Below, piece by piece: positions 48,790-59,744 of a stretch of 64,000 nt of DNA. The position numbers and the translations under genes are program-made. The stretch is from assembly GCA_014529385.2 (NCBI GenBank), contig CM043963.1, forward strand, positions 111,136,912 to 111,200,911. Reading direction: 5' to 3'. This DNA is from Adiantum capillus-veneris (Eukaryota > Streptophyta > Polypodiopsida > Polypodiales > Pteridaceae). Below the pieces are notes generated by a model. That model was given only the letters and a program-made list of their open reading frames with translations. It was not told the origin of the DNA and made no database searches. Every line of letters starts with the position of its first letter. Positions within the stretch are counted from its first letter, which is position 1.

Positions 48790-49107
48790 ACAGTTGACTA
48801 TTAGAGCTACGGGACACCCCGGTGCATAGACTTTGCATGTCGACCAAGACCTAGAGTCCTAGAGCAAGAAATTAAGTGTTTACAATTTAAGTTATTGAGT
48901 GAGCACACATAAACATTCCCATGGGGTCCTTGTGACTTAAAGAGCAGTGGATGTTTGTCTGTGAGTGACAACTAGATTTAACGAAGTGCACGAGTGTCCT
49001 TGGGACTTAGGTTTTCCTAGTTAGATTTTCCCTACTCTGAGAGTGAATACAACAATCTAATTTAATCTAAGACTTTGTGTCATTAGAATGGGTCTACGAG
49101 CTGAGGA

Positions 49108-50301
49108 ATGTTTGGTAAATTAAGCACGTATAAACAATCTAGATCCAAGATAAAATATTTACAAAGTCAAGAACGTGAAATGATAGATGAATTCATGGCA
49201 CGTTTAATAGAGAAGATGGCTAGATTAGAGATAGAGAAAGGACAAGCTTTGATGGAAGCTAGACATAATAAAGAGTTAGCAATGCTAGAAAATAGATTCA
49301 TTCAAAACGATATGTTTCAATTGAAAGAACAAATAGAATAGCTTTGTCTGATTTTAGAAGAAGAACATAGATCTCATGTTGAGGAAGTGAAAACCATGAG
49401 AGATTGTATTAGAGCAATGAAAGAAGAGCTTAATGAGTAAGAGCGGTTTAAATTAGGATCCCAAGTCCTTTGCAATGATGAGAAGCCATATGAGAGTGAT
49501 GTTATGATCTCTAAAGTTGATAATAATCATTTTATTGACAACATCAATAATGATGTAGATATTTCTATTGAGAATCCATGTTTATTAGGATATGTGTGAA
49601 GAGAGGAAAGAGATCTAGTAAATGATAATATATCTACATTGATAGATATCGAGAAAAGACAAGCCTTATTAGAAGTGCGTCTTGACAGGGAGCATTTATG
49701 AATGTTTTAGCAAAATTATTTTCGAACTTTAGTACCCTATGAATTAAGTGGAGTGTGGTATAGTAAAGAAGGGAGGTGTACTTTCCTTTTTGTGGAATAT
49801 AGCATATAAAGTATATTTACTTGTAAGGATGCACATACAAAGTACTTTGCATATGAGAACTTTCATATTGAAATTAAGTTAGTTTCTTCTACCTTTGAGA
49901 CTAGTGTTTATGAGCAAAAAAATCTAGAAAAATCCTTAGCATTTAATGAGTTGGAGGAACCAATAGCAGAACACATTGAACATGTTAGTGATGATGATGA
50001 GGAGCATAAGAGATATAAACATGAATTTCTATTGCATGTGGTCATTTTGCGGAATGAGATAATTAGGTAGTACATTGCATATGTGCAAGAGAGGGACAAA
50101 TTAAATAGAATAGAGGAAAATAGTATGCCTCGGAGACAAAATGTCCAAACAAAGTTTCAAATAGAGCCTATAAAAGAGTGGATAGAATCCAAGGATAGTA
50201 AAATCTATGAAAAGAGACAGTCTGAGTATAAATACTATGGTGTGACATGCCATATTGCAAAGTTTAGTGAGAAATTAAAATTAGTAAACCAAATCACTTG
50301 A
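49108..50301 (+). pseudogene. Element D coiled-coil protein remnant
   Basis: One frame reads from 49108 to 50301 with about nine in-frame stops and no obvious shift. The start is a heptad-rich coiled coil (EREMIDEFMARLIEKMARLE, EKGQALMEARHNKELAMLEN), repeated in weaker form later (IDIEKRQALLEVRLDREHL), so an internal duplication is likely. The end is charged (IAEHIEHVSDDDEEHKRYKH and PIKEWIESKDSKIYEKRQSE). It lies where Gag would be, but has no Gag, protease or RT motif. Most stops are at CAN or TGG-like codons, as expected from C-to-T decay. Confidence 0.6.
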
Positions 50302-53300
50302 GCTCAATGATGAGGGAATCATGGGAGAGTAAGTAGTGACCATTTGGTTTAGAAAAAATAAATAATAAAACAAAACATTTTCTTGTTTGTAACATAAAAT
50401 AGCTAGCTCATTTTTAATTGAGATACATATAACTATGAGGTGTGATATCATGTCATATGGCTAGTGATTGTGTAAGTTCTAATGTCTTGTCACTTATGAG
50501 CAGATATTTGGGCTACACTGAGGAGTCTTTGTTGTTCTTATTTGGATGTTTAGTGAGTTTATGTGTGTGCAAGATGAATAAGAATCCATATTTTGATGAA
50601 AGTTGATTAAGTGGTTAAGTTATTGAGTGAGGAGAGAAGTTAAAAAAGATTGTGAGTTCGAGGGAGAGTGAGAATTGAGTGAAGAATAGGAGTGAGTAAG
50701 TGTGACTTAAGTGGTGTGAGATAAAATATAGTTGAGGAGAAGTTTTCTTGTTTATCCTTGCTCATATGTGAGTTATTTTCATTCACTTGTAGAAAGAATG
50801 ATTGCTTTCAGTAAAATCCAAATTCAAACATATTTGGCAAAAAACTTTGGTGTTTGACTAATAGAATTTTAGCAAAATTGTCCATGAAATTTGGCCGGAT
50901 TAGAAAAATAAATTCATAATGTTAGGTAAACTAAAATGGATGTAAAGCAATTCAGAATTAGTAGATGCCATGTCTAGTATGTTTTGTGTTTCAAAATTGT
51001 AGTGCATGTTTGTGGTGAAGGAAATATTGGTGTTTAAGGGACAAAGAAGTGCATAAGAGTAGAGTTTGAGATCATTGTGGAAGCTGAAGGGTGTGAAGTG
51101 AAAAAATGTTAGCAAAGTGAAAAGATGTTAAAGAAGTGAGAGATATATGTTAGTGGAGAATTAGCAAGCCGAGAGATGCTTAGAGATGCGAAGAAGTTGA
51201 TGCTTGAGAGTTAGAGATGTTAAGAAGTTGAGAGATGATTGAGAAGTAGAGTGGAAAGCTAGAGAAGTGAGATGTTTGGGTGATGTTAGTGAAAATATTG
51301 TCGAAGAGGTATGACATGTTCAAGAGTTAGAAATGCTACAAAAAATTTTAGTGTTTGGTGTTAGTTTCAAAGCCGAGAACCATATTGTTTTGCAATTGCT
51401 TGTAAATAGACTTGCACTTAGGTAAAGAAATATTAAAATCCCTACTTGCTTGGAGATAAATATTTGAGTGATCTAATTTTTTTAGAGTGCAATGTTAGTT
51501 TAAAACTGATGAGTGATCATTATGTTTGGGATGAATTAAATGTTTTAGAAAATGTGAGATGAATACAAATGAGATGAATTAAAATGATGTTGTGGAAAAA
51601 CATTATTGATTGTATCTAGTGCGTTATGCCATATGGTGCTACCTTATTTGCATATACATATTGGTTTTGCAAAAGAATGAATTTTCTTTTAAAAATTTGT
51701 GTAGTGAATAGGGCATTATGGACACTGCAACTTTTTACTAGGAACTAGGTGTCTGTATCATGTATGTATGCTTGAGATACATAACACAACAAGAGAAACA
51801 TGAGTGCATAGTAGATAGGGATTGAAATGCATATAGGGAGCCATAGCTTTTTAGTAAAAGTAGGTTTCTAGACCTTCTATAGATGCCTCTAACTAGGGCA
51901 TGGTATATGAGTAGGATTCTGAAGCTTTTACTGAGAGTAGGCAATTGGACCATGTATGAATGCCTATAGTCTAGCATGTAGTAACTTTTGGTGTAGCCAA
52001 TGCACCTGCACTATTTCGTCATATGTTGTGAGAGACTAAGATGACAATGCAGAGGGAGGAGATGGACTTTAGGTTTGCCTAGCCTTGCATGCACATGATT
52101 TAAAAAATAAAACAAACAAACAAAATCACAAAAATCGAAACAAAATTAAAAAATCATAAAATCCAAAAAGAAACATTTTCTTTTATGTTTGATTTTTTGT
52201 TTTATTGAAAAAAACACTAAAAGCACAAAAACAAGCGAAAATCATCAAAACAAAACAAAACAAAACAAAAACAACAAAAATCCATAAAAAATAGGAGTAG
52301 GACACCTACATTCCTTTGGGGAGTGGAGTCTAATCTTTTTACTGAGTAAGTCAGTTCAAATGAAAGGAAGTATTTGTGGTGACGTGAGGAGACAACATGT
52401 CCAAGATGTATATGGGGATGCAGTTATTCAACGGAGCGTGTTCAAGAAAACTAAACATGCGGTTTACTTTCTAGTTGATATGTCAAATGTTTGAAAACAA
52501 AATTCTATCATTTTTTGCTTGCTGCATGAGGATTGTCAGTGACAAGTTAATACTACACTATTTATAGTTTTAATAAACTTGCTATACTAGGGGGTTTATA
52601 TGTTTCATTAACTTTCCTTTATCTAGACTTATTAATCACCGATTTGTGACCAAGCTAATTAGTGGCTGAGAGTGGTAGTTTGGGAGATTTTTTAATACAT
52701 TCACTATGGCTAATCTAGTTATGGAAATATATTTATGCTCTTAATGGTGATTTAACAATCCTTAGAAGTGATGCAAGTCTGTATAGTTTGGGAGTATAGA
52801 CCTTTAAACTCTAGATTATGGGAAATTTGATAAATACTTTACACTAGTGATGAGCCAAAAGGGGGGCAAAGAAAATTTTTATGATATATGTTGTGTGACC
52901 ATTTTCGTACAAGCTTGGTAGGTGGGTGGGTCCACTCGATCTCTAGTGTCAAGCCATGAGCCGTATCTAGGTTTTGTACGGGGTGGTAAGTGTAAAGTGC
53001 TAATAATTCCTGCTTGACATAGTAGTGAGAATGGAATGTGTGCAAAATAGATAAATAAAAAGCAATCAAGTTCGATGTGACTTGCTCAAAAAAACAAAAC
53101 AAGGAAAAAGAATGTGTGAACAAACCCACTAAAATTGGGAATTAAAAAGAAGGGAAATAAATTAAGGTGATGACTTTCACTTAGCTATAAATGCTAATAT
53201 ATTTTCTATAATATAAGGGTTAATACATTTACCTCTATAGACCTCTATCGCCATGTAGGGGTTGTTCTTGCTATTAAACATCAATAAGTTTGTTGTCTGG

Positions 53301-53740
53301 CATGGGTAGTTTAAAGTCATTTGATTAATTGATCATTCTATTATCTATTTTTACCTGCTATTGGTGAGGTTTGGGTTGGTCATTGGTAGTTCTTTATAAA
53401 TGTCTGTCAGTGAGGCTGTATACACTTTTTAGTGTTAGTTGGTTTATATCACTATATTTAGTGATTATCAATTTGTAACTGATTAAGACTGATTGATTGG
53501 TAGATATTTGCAAAATAAAATCTTTTTCATATTTTATAACGAGTTAGAACGGACATACTACAGTGCAATGTATGATGTGTATGAAGATTCAATGCTCACA
53601 AGGACGTTCGCATTTGAGGAAGGGAGGATTGTTATTTTTGCAATTTTTGAAAGTTATGTTGTGAAGTAGTTGGGGAGCTGCAGATTTTAAGTACTGAAGT
53701 GTAGTAGATATTTTTGTTCGTCGAGGACGACTTCAAATTT
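50302..53740 (+). other. Element D 3' interior, non-coding
   Basis: There is no coding frame over 3.4 kb. Features seen: a stretch of GTTAGTGGAGA, AGAGATGCTTAGAGATG and GAAGTTGA phrases at 51110-51260 (purine-rich, repetitive); a diverged triplicate at 51730-51985 (CTTTT-ACT-GAGTAGG, GACCATGTATG-ATGCCT, CTAG-GCATG); and an A-rich block with AAAAC repeats at 52085-52290. Confidence 0.6.
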
Positions 53741-53754
53741 TAGTGGGGGAGAAA
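53741..53754 (+). promoter_or_regulatory. Element D polypurine tract
   Basis: TAGTGGGGGAGAAA lies directly before the LTR start TGTAGACCCC. Upstream, CGTCGAGGACGACTTC at about 53718 is the GAGGACGA word typical of plant chromovirus ends. Confidence 0.88.
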
Positions 53755-54273
53755 TGTAGACCCCTAGTTATTTTGGAGTTTTGTATCAAAATTGGGTTAT
53801 TTTGGGGATCTGCACGGGCATTTTAAGAGCATATGCATGTTTAACTAGCTGCATTAAGACCGTGTTTTAAGCTTATTTCTGTCAGTTTTAATTATGCTTG
53901 AATAAATTTTATCAGTACTATTTGAAAACACGTTTGTATAACAAACTTTTTCCTAAACGGTGGTCGTAGTACCAGATTAAGCCATTGATCTCGTGTTTGT
54001 GTTTCATTTTTAATAGGAAGGTTCATCTTTAGTAGGAAGGTTCGAGTTCAAGATTCTCATGGATAGATTTTTTAGGTATGTTAGGAGTGTTGAGTATGCT
54101 AAGCATATCTAGATTTCTAACATAACTTGACTTCGAAGATTTCCTAATTGACAGTGTATATAATGCGGTTTTGTAATAAGCCTAAGCCAAAAGAGATAGA
54201 AGGGGCTTTAAGTCCAATGCTTGCCAGAATAGCTCCTTTTAAGGTCTTTTGCGATTGTCTTTATGACATTAAA
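53755..54273 (+). repeat. Element D 3' LTR, truncated
   Basis: It is collinear with 35402-35915. A 20-base phrase around AGTAGGAAGGTTC is duplicated near 54015-54040. Similarity ends near GACATTAAAA at 54273, before the LTR is complete. Confidence 0.85.
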
Positions 54274-54419
54274 ACAAAAAAAATAAACAATAGAGTTTGA
54301 AAATAACTTACCTTGACAATTTATAGTCCAAAAGACCAACTATTTAAAAAAGTTACAAATAAGATTGCATTTTAGTTCAATTGTGTATATACATATGCTC
54401 ATAAAATTTTTCTTGTGCT
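54274..54419. other. Unassigned spacer between D and A3
   Basis: About 145 AT-rich bases match neither D nor the chromovirus family. They mark the deletion or insertion junction that truncated both elements. Confidence 0.5.
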
Positions 54420-55795
54420 ATTTACCTTACAAGATGGTTATCTTCTCTAAGGCAATAGACCATGCATTACTAGATCACTACGCGAGAAAGTAATGTATGA
54501 ATCTCATGCTCCTCCTTATGCGGGGCATAGAGGGATTCAGTCTACCTTAAAAGGGATTGAAACATATTTCTATTAGCCTACCATGAAAGCAAACATACAA
54601 GAGTATGTTTCTAAATGTGTGGTATGCCAAAAGAAGAAGTTTGATAGAAAGAAGCAACCTGGATTGCTTCAACCTTTGCCAATTTCTAATTCACCATCGG
54701 AGAGCATATCCATGGGTTTTATCTTTGGATTGCCTAAGTCTATCCATGGGAATACAGGAATATGGATGATAGTTGACAGGTTCAATACAAGCTCATTTTA
54801 TACCTGTCAAAAAGACTATCAAAGCCCATCAGATGGCAACCCTCTTCATTTACAAATCTTCAAGTACCATGGCTTTCCAATGTCCATGGTGTCAGATAGA
54901 GATCCTAGAATGACCAGTAATTTCTGGAAGGGTCTCTTTGAGAATTTAGGGACAAGGCTAAATTTCGCTTTGGCCTATCACCCGCAAACAGATGGCCAAA
55001 GTGAAATGGTTAACCTAACAATTCTTCATCTACTAAAATCCTATGTAATGGAAGTAGATCAAAGGTCCCAATTGGAGAAGTACTTACGCTTAGTGGAGTA
55101 TGCCTCCAATAACACTGTACATACTTCCACGGGAAAAGCACCTTTCAAGGTAATTGAGGGAAGATCAAAAAGTTCCCTGCTACTTAAGGTACATGGGAAG
55201 ATCTTCGTTTGCAGATGAGTATAGCCGAGACCTACAAGAATCTTTCCAAAAGATTAAGGATGCTATCTCTATCTCACAGCAAAGGCAAAAGGCTGTTGTT
55301 GATAAGCACAGAAGAGCCCAAGCCTTGAAAAAAATTGATTGGGTCGTACTTAACTTTTCCAAGGCTCGATTAAGGCACACAATGGGCAAGAATCCTATGG
55401 GACACCAAAAGTACTATGCTAAGTTAGCAAAAAGGTACTATGGTCCCTTCCAGATTCTTAGGCCAATCAATGAGATGGCCTATCAACTCAAGTTGCCCAG
55501 CCATTGGCTCATACACAATGCTTTTCATGTGATCATACTAAAGCCTTACAAACAAGATCCACCTCAAGAACCAACTATTGAAGACCCATCGGAGATCCAG
55601 GACCAAGAAGAGGTGCTGCAGCCCAAGTCCATTCTCCGACATGAAGACAAGGTATTAAGAGGCGGTAAGACTATTGAACGATATCTTATTAAGTTTAAGA
55701 ATTATCCTTTTGAAGATGCTAGATGGATGCAAGGCATACAATTAAAGGATATTAACCTAAACCTTGTTAATGCTTACAATGCTTCCCTAGAGTAA
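54420..55795 (+). pseudogene. A3 integrase and chromodomain remnant
   Basis: It reads LQDGYLL, a stop, then HAPPYAGHRGIQ, a stop (TGG to TAG) and CVVCQ. The integrase core is 54583-55218 and a frameshift at about 55205 leads into 55154-55795. The first catalytic Asp is Gly (MGFIFGLPK), while the Asp of VSDRDP and the Glu of DGQSE remain. A small indel near 54785 scrambles VDRFSKQAHF. The second frame holds the linker (AKRYYGPFQILRPINEMAYQ) and an uninterrupted chromodomain (ILRHEDKVLR, IERYLIKFKNYPFEDARWMQ), better preserved than in A2, where this region has a stop. Confidence 0.88.
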
Positions 55796-56105
55796 GAAAA
55801 TGTACAAATGTTTAAAATGAACAAAGTTTTTGTCTTATAAGACTCTCTTTTTCTTTATTCTTCACAAATGTGAAGTAGTATGCATGCTTAGAATCAAGTT
55901 TGCGAAGACGACATCTCCCAAACACCAAGTAGAGCTTGTCACTCTACTATGGAAGATTGATAGGACTAATGTGCAGACATGCTTGCAGAAGCTTAGGCTC
56001 TCAAGCGCCAAATCGACTCATCATCCATTCTGGAACGATGTCGTAGGGTAAGATAGGGATCCCGCTAGAAAAAGGACTAATAAATAGGCTTTATCTTCTC
56101 TACCG

Positions 56106-56143
56106 CATAGTCAAGGGTGACTATGATTTCAAGAGAGAGGTAA
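56106..56143 (+). promoter_or_regulatory. A3 hairpin and polypurine tract
   Basis: CATAGTCAAGGGTGACTATG (56106-56125) keeps a 7-bp stem. The purine tract AAGAGAGAGG precedes the LTR start TGTCATAAT at 56144. Confidence 0.8.
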
Positions 56144-56268
56144 TGTCATAATAACTAATATCTAGTTCTCCTAAATGATTTTCTGATCATTTAATATGGA
56201 GAAGTACTAGGGGAGAAAAAGCTAGAATATTGGTTAAGCTAGCAAACCGGCCATAGTAGGGATCCAAA

Positions 56269-56305
<37 letters not shown>

Positions 56306-56483
56306 ATCCACAAAGACCCTAAGGTTCAGCCCATTAAGACTTCCAAAATGCTAAGGTTCCAAAATTCAAAGGTTGTGTCCAATGGTCAAAGCTTAGTAAA
56401 AATTGGATGCTTTGTGTGTGTACCAAAAGTCTTCATGAATCCTACAAAGGAGGGGGCGAGCCTTGCAAGTAGGGATGAGAGAG

Positions 56484-56544
<61 letters not shown>

Positions 56545-57305
56545 AGCTTCCTTTACACAAAGGAAATGAGGGACACATGGTCAGCACCCTAGCCCAGATG
56601 CCCACAAGGTGCACTCAAATCCTATTGGATGGCCATGGAGGTGGACCAATGGGAACCAGATACAAAGGGGTCCAATGCGAGTTTAGTTGCATTAGTTAAT
56701 TACCTAAAGCTCTCACAAAAGGGGAAAGGGGGACACATGTCAAAAAGCTATCACTTATGCTACTTAATTTTCATTGGCTAAGCTTGGAGAGGTCCAATGG
56801 AGTGTTAGCATGAGTAAAATGCAAGAGGGGTCGACCAAGAGAGAGAGGGGGCTGAATTTGTCAAGTGATTATCACACACAGAGTCTCACACAAGCTCATG
56901 TGTTAAGCAAGAAGACTCTCTCGCTCTTTCTCAAATTTTAATGGAAAGCTTATCACCTACTCCAAGCTTGTGAGAAGGGAGGTCTATACAACAACTCTTA
57001 GCTTTGTGATACAAACCCAACCAAGAGACAAGCTTCAATACATGCTCATCTCCTCTACCATGCTAATTACTAAGCTATGCTATGCTAATATGAGTGATTA
57101 TGTGAGGAGATGTACATCTTTCTCGTAAGACTACTCCTTCCTCTCAATCTACTCTCATACCCCGCTAGCTTTCACCATCTTTGAAGTTGTCTGAGGTCTT
57201 GGGTCATGTTGTGTTTTATAAGTGTTTTTCTTAGTGCTTGAAGCTTCCATCTTCATTGTACTAGCTAGTTATTGAAGGAACACAAAGAATTGTATTGTAA
57301 AACGT
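56144..57305 (+). repeat. A3 LTR, truncated by element F
   Basis: It is collinear with the other family LTRs up to GAATTGTATTGTAAAACGT. A roughly 90-base deletion near 56655 removes the AATTAGGCTAGAG segment, and about 45 bases after the G-run are missing. It contains (CA)n at 56485-56539. Confidence 0.88.
56269..56304. repeat. Run of 36 G
   Basis: The other copies of this LTR have 7 G at this point (GGATCCAAAGGGGGGG). The run replaces about 45 bases of normal LTR sequence. It may be a true expansion or a sequencing/assembly error. Confidence 0.95.
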
Positions 57306-58215
57306 TGATAGACCGCTTTTGGCATGTACAAAGTAGCGTTTATATGCATGTTCATATGTACAAAAGGATGTAAATACATGCATTCGGGAGATTTGCAAAG
57401 CGGTTTCAAGCTCAAACAAAGATGCAACATGTACACATTGTGAATAGTGAGGTTCGTGCGCTAGCAGTCGAACACATGCCCGTATAGGGTATCGGGGCCT
57501 TGGATATGGTTCTAGGTGGCTTATTTTGGCTCTATATAATCTGTCTGATCTTTATAAAATGTAAATAATACAAGTGACAAGTGTGGGACTCTCATCCCTA
57601 ATGAGAAGTTTGACACATGCCGGAACTGTCTATTTGCGGTGCCTGATCTGCGGTGATACGTGCATCGCCCTAGAAGTGGTCAAAAATGGAATGTGGGGAT
57701 GTGGAAATGTGCTTTGGGTATTGAGGATCAAGCGTGCAAAATTTGGTGAATTTTGGAGTCCGTTTGGGGTTTTTCCTGCGAAAAATGCCCGTCGAGGGCC
57801 AAAACTGGGCCAAAAAAGGTCAAAAATGGTCAAAAAAGGTGTGAAATGTATCAATGCCATTAGGGTTGGCCCTACTCCAAAGAGTCCAGCAGAGTCGATT
57901 TTGGTGAAGCTTTTGCAATGGTTTGAGAGTGGCCTTTTGTGGCTGGAGTTTTTGGTTTTTTGGTGGTTTTTCTTGTATATTTTGGTCACCATCAAGCGTG
58001 ATTTCAAGTGTTGATCACCTCGACTCACCTTGTAGTGTCTGCGGGTAGGCAAGGGCTTGTAGGTCGAGGCGTTTGGAGTTTGAATTGAACTTGTGGGTAT
58101 AGTGTTTAGGGAGCTTTTGAGTGGTAGTGAGTGAGGTGAGGTTCAATTAAATTCCTTGTGTTGTGTTGAGTTGTCTGGGTGTGTGAGTGTGCGCACGACA
58201 TCTTTTGCTCCATCA
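57306..58215 (+). repeat. Element F 5' LTR (end inferred)
   Basis: It begins TGATAG and by inference ends CCATCA, giving TGAT/ATCA as the usual short terminal inverted repeat. It is followed by the candidate primer site. The 3' LTR is outside the window, so the ends rest on these signals only. Confidence 0.65.
57531..57540 (+). promoter_or_regulatory. Candidate TATA box in the F LTR
   Basis: TCTATATAAT lies about 225 bases into the LTR, upstream of a G/T-rich stretch; the position fits a U3 promoter. Confidence 0.45.
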
Positions 58216-58220
58216 TCCTT

Positions 58221-58238
58221 TGGCGATCCCGTTGGGGA
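58221..58238 (+). promoter_or_regulatory. Element F candidate primer-binding site
   Basis: TGGCGATCCCGTTGGGGA follows the inferred LTR end by five bases. A second copy, TGGCGATCCCGCTGAGGA, lies at 59657 because of the tandem duplication. The tRNA is not assigned with confidence. Confidence 0.55.
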
Positions 58239-58308
58239 GCGGAAATTTACCGGTTGTGCACCCAGGTGACGCGGTTTTGCCGTGAAGTTCGAGCTTCATT
58301 GAAGAAAA

Positions 58309-59193
58309 GTGGTGGTTTGGTTGAGGTGCAAGACTTCAAATTTTGTGGAATTACTCACGCAAGGGAGAAGGGACTTCAAAGGGAAGGCGTATAGTCGGCC
58401 AGTGTTTACAGGGAAGGAGGATGTGAAGGATTGGATTGCGGACTTCGAATGGCATACACTTGGTATGCACATTGTGAATGATGAATCAAAGCTTCATGTG
58501 TTTCCTCTTGCGCTCAAAGGAGAAGCTCGCGAGTGGTTTGAAGGTTTAGAGGAAGACAAAAAGCAAACATGGGAGCAAGTGAAGCTGGCAATTTTTGACA
58601 GGTTTGGGAAGAAACTAACCGCAACAGAAGCAACGACAAAATTGAGAGGTTTTTAGCAAGATGTTCATTTTAACTTTAAAGAGTTTTTGCAACACTTCAA
58701 AGGAATTTGGGTTCAATTAGAGGCGGCATCCCAAGTACCTCCGGGGGATTTCTTTAAAGTGCGTCAATTTATGGATTGTCTCCATCCAAGTATAAGGGAG
58801 AAGGTCGATCAAGAGGAGCCTGCTACATTTGAAAGAACTGTGGAAATTTCTGAGGCCAAGAGCAAGAAGATCAAGAGAAGGTGGGAGCAAGGCATGACAC
58901 ACGCTGAGCCAGTTATGGTGAAACCAATGGTCCCTGTGACAATGGATGATAGAGTGGAGCGAGTGGTTCAAGGTCCAGATCCTGTTATGGCCCGGGTTTT
59001 GCATGATCTTGCTGGTCAGTTGCAAGAATTAAGAATTAACATAATGAATAGAAACCAAAGAGAAGAGCGGCCAACTGGGAGAGGCAGGGGATGAAGGCTA
59101 CAAGGTAGATGCTACAATTGTGATGAAGAGGGTCATTACGCCCCTGATTGTCCTGAACCACCAAGAGAGAGAGGAGGGATATACCCCCTATAT
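58309..59193 (+). pseudogene. F gag, first copy
   Basis: It has a retrotransposon Gag capsid region: VFTGKEDVKDWIADFEWHTL, LALKGEAREWFEGLEEDKKQ, WEQVKLAIFDRFG, then FKGIWVQLEAASQVPPGDFF and a basic tail. A TAG at 58654 replaces the CAG of the second copy. A TGA at 59092 separates GRGRG from the knuckle CYNCDEEGHYAPDC (59110-59151). No ATG opens the frame; the first possible start is GTG at 58309 after a TGA, so the true start is lost or lies elsewhere. This copy is cut off at the duplication junction. Confidence 0.85.
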
Positions 59194-59744
59194 GGTCGTT
59201 TGGGGTTTTTCCTACGAAAAATGCCCGTCGAGGGTCAAAACTGGCCAAAAATGGGCCAAAAAAGGTCAAAAAAGGTGTGAAATGTATCGGTGCCATTAGG
59301 GTTGGCGCTACTCCAAAGAGTCCAACAGAGTGGATTTTGGTGAAGCTTTTGCAATGGTTTGAGAGTGGCCTTTTGTGGCTGGAGTTTTTGGTTTTTTGGT
59401 GGTTTTTCTTGTATATTTTGGTCACCATCAAGCGTGATTTCAAGTGTTGATCACCTCGACTCACCTTGTAGTGTCTGCAGGTAGGCAAGGGTTTGTAGGT
59501 CGAGGCGTTTGGAGTTTGAATTGAACTTGTGGATATCGTGTTTAGGGAGCTTTTGAGTGGTAGTGAGTGAGGTGAGGTTCAAGTAAATTCCTTGTGTTGT
59601 GTTGAGTTGTCTGGGTGTGTGAGTGTGCGCATGACATCTTTTGCTCCATCATCCTTTGGCGATCCCGCTGAGGAGCGGAAATTTGCCGGTTGTGCACCCA
59701 GGTGACGCGGTTTTGCTGTGAAGTTCGAGCTTCATTGAAGAAAA

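Larger units (their letters stand above)
35402..54273 (+). mobile_element. Element D: pol-less LTR retrotransposon with a chromovirus-like 3' end, interrupted by E and truncated at its 3' end
   Basis: Its LTR start TGTAGAC...CTAGTTATTTTGGA occurs at 35402 and again at 53755, with about 500 bases of collinear sequence after each. The second copy is preceded by GTCGAGGACGAC and the purine tract AGTGGGGGAGAAA, the classical plant chromovirus arrangement. The 5' LTR is interrupted by E (36290-43977). The 3' LTR stops matching at about 54273, so the LTR length cannot be fixed. A candidate primer site at 48772 would imply a very long 5' LTR, or further insertions within it. The interior holds one broken coiled-coil frame and no pol. 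Confidence 0.75.
54420..57305 (+). mobile_element. Chromovirus copy A3, truncated at both ends
   Basis: Its internal sequence begins mid-pol (equivalent to A2 25620) and runs through integrase, chromodomain and purine tract into an LTR that is itself cut at 57305 by element F. It is the same family as A1 and A2. Loss of everything upstream of integrase means it was already a fragment, or was cut when the D/A3 junction formed. Confidence 0.9.

Noticed and set aside
57574-58052. Overlapping 146- and 140-codon frames on opposite strands
   Set aside because: They lie in the LTR and leader of F; a related frame in the second unit exists only because of the tandem duplication. No protein motif is present.
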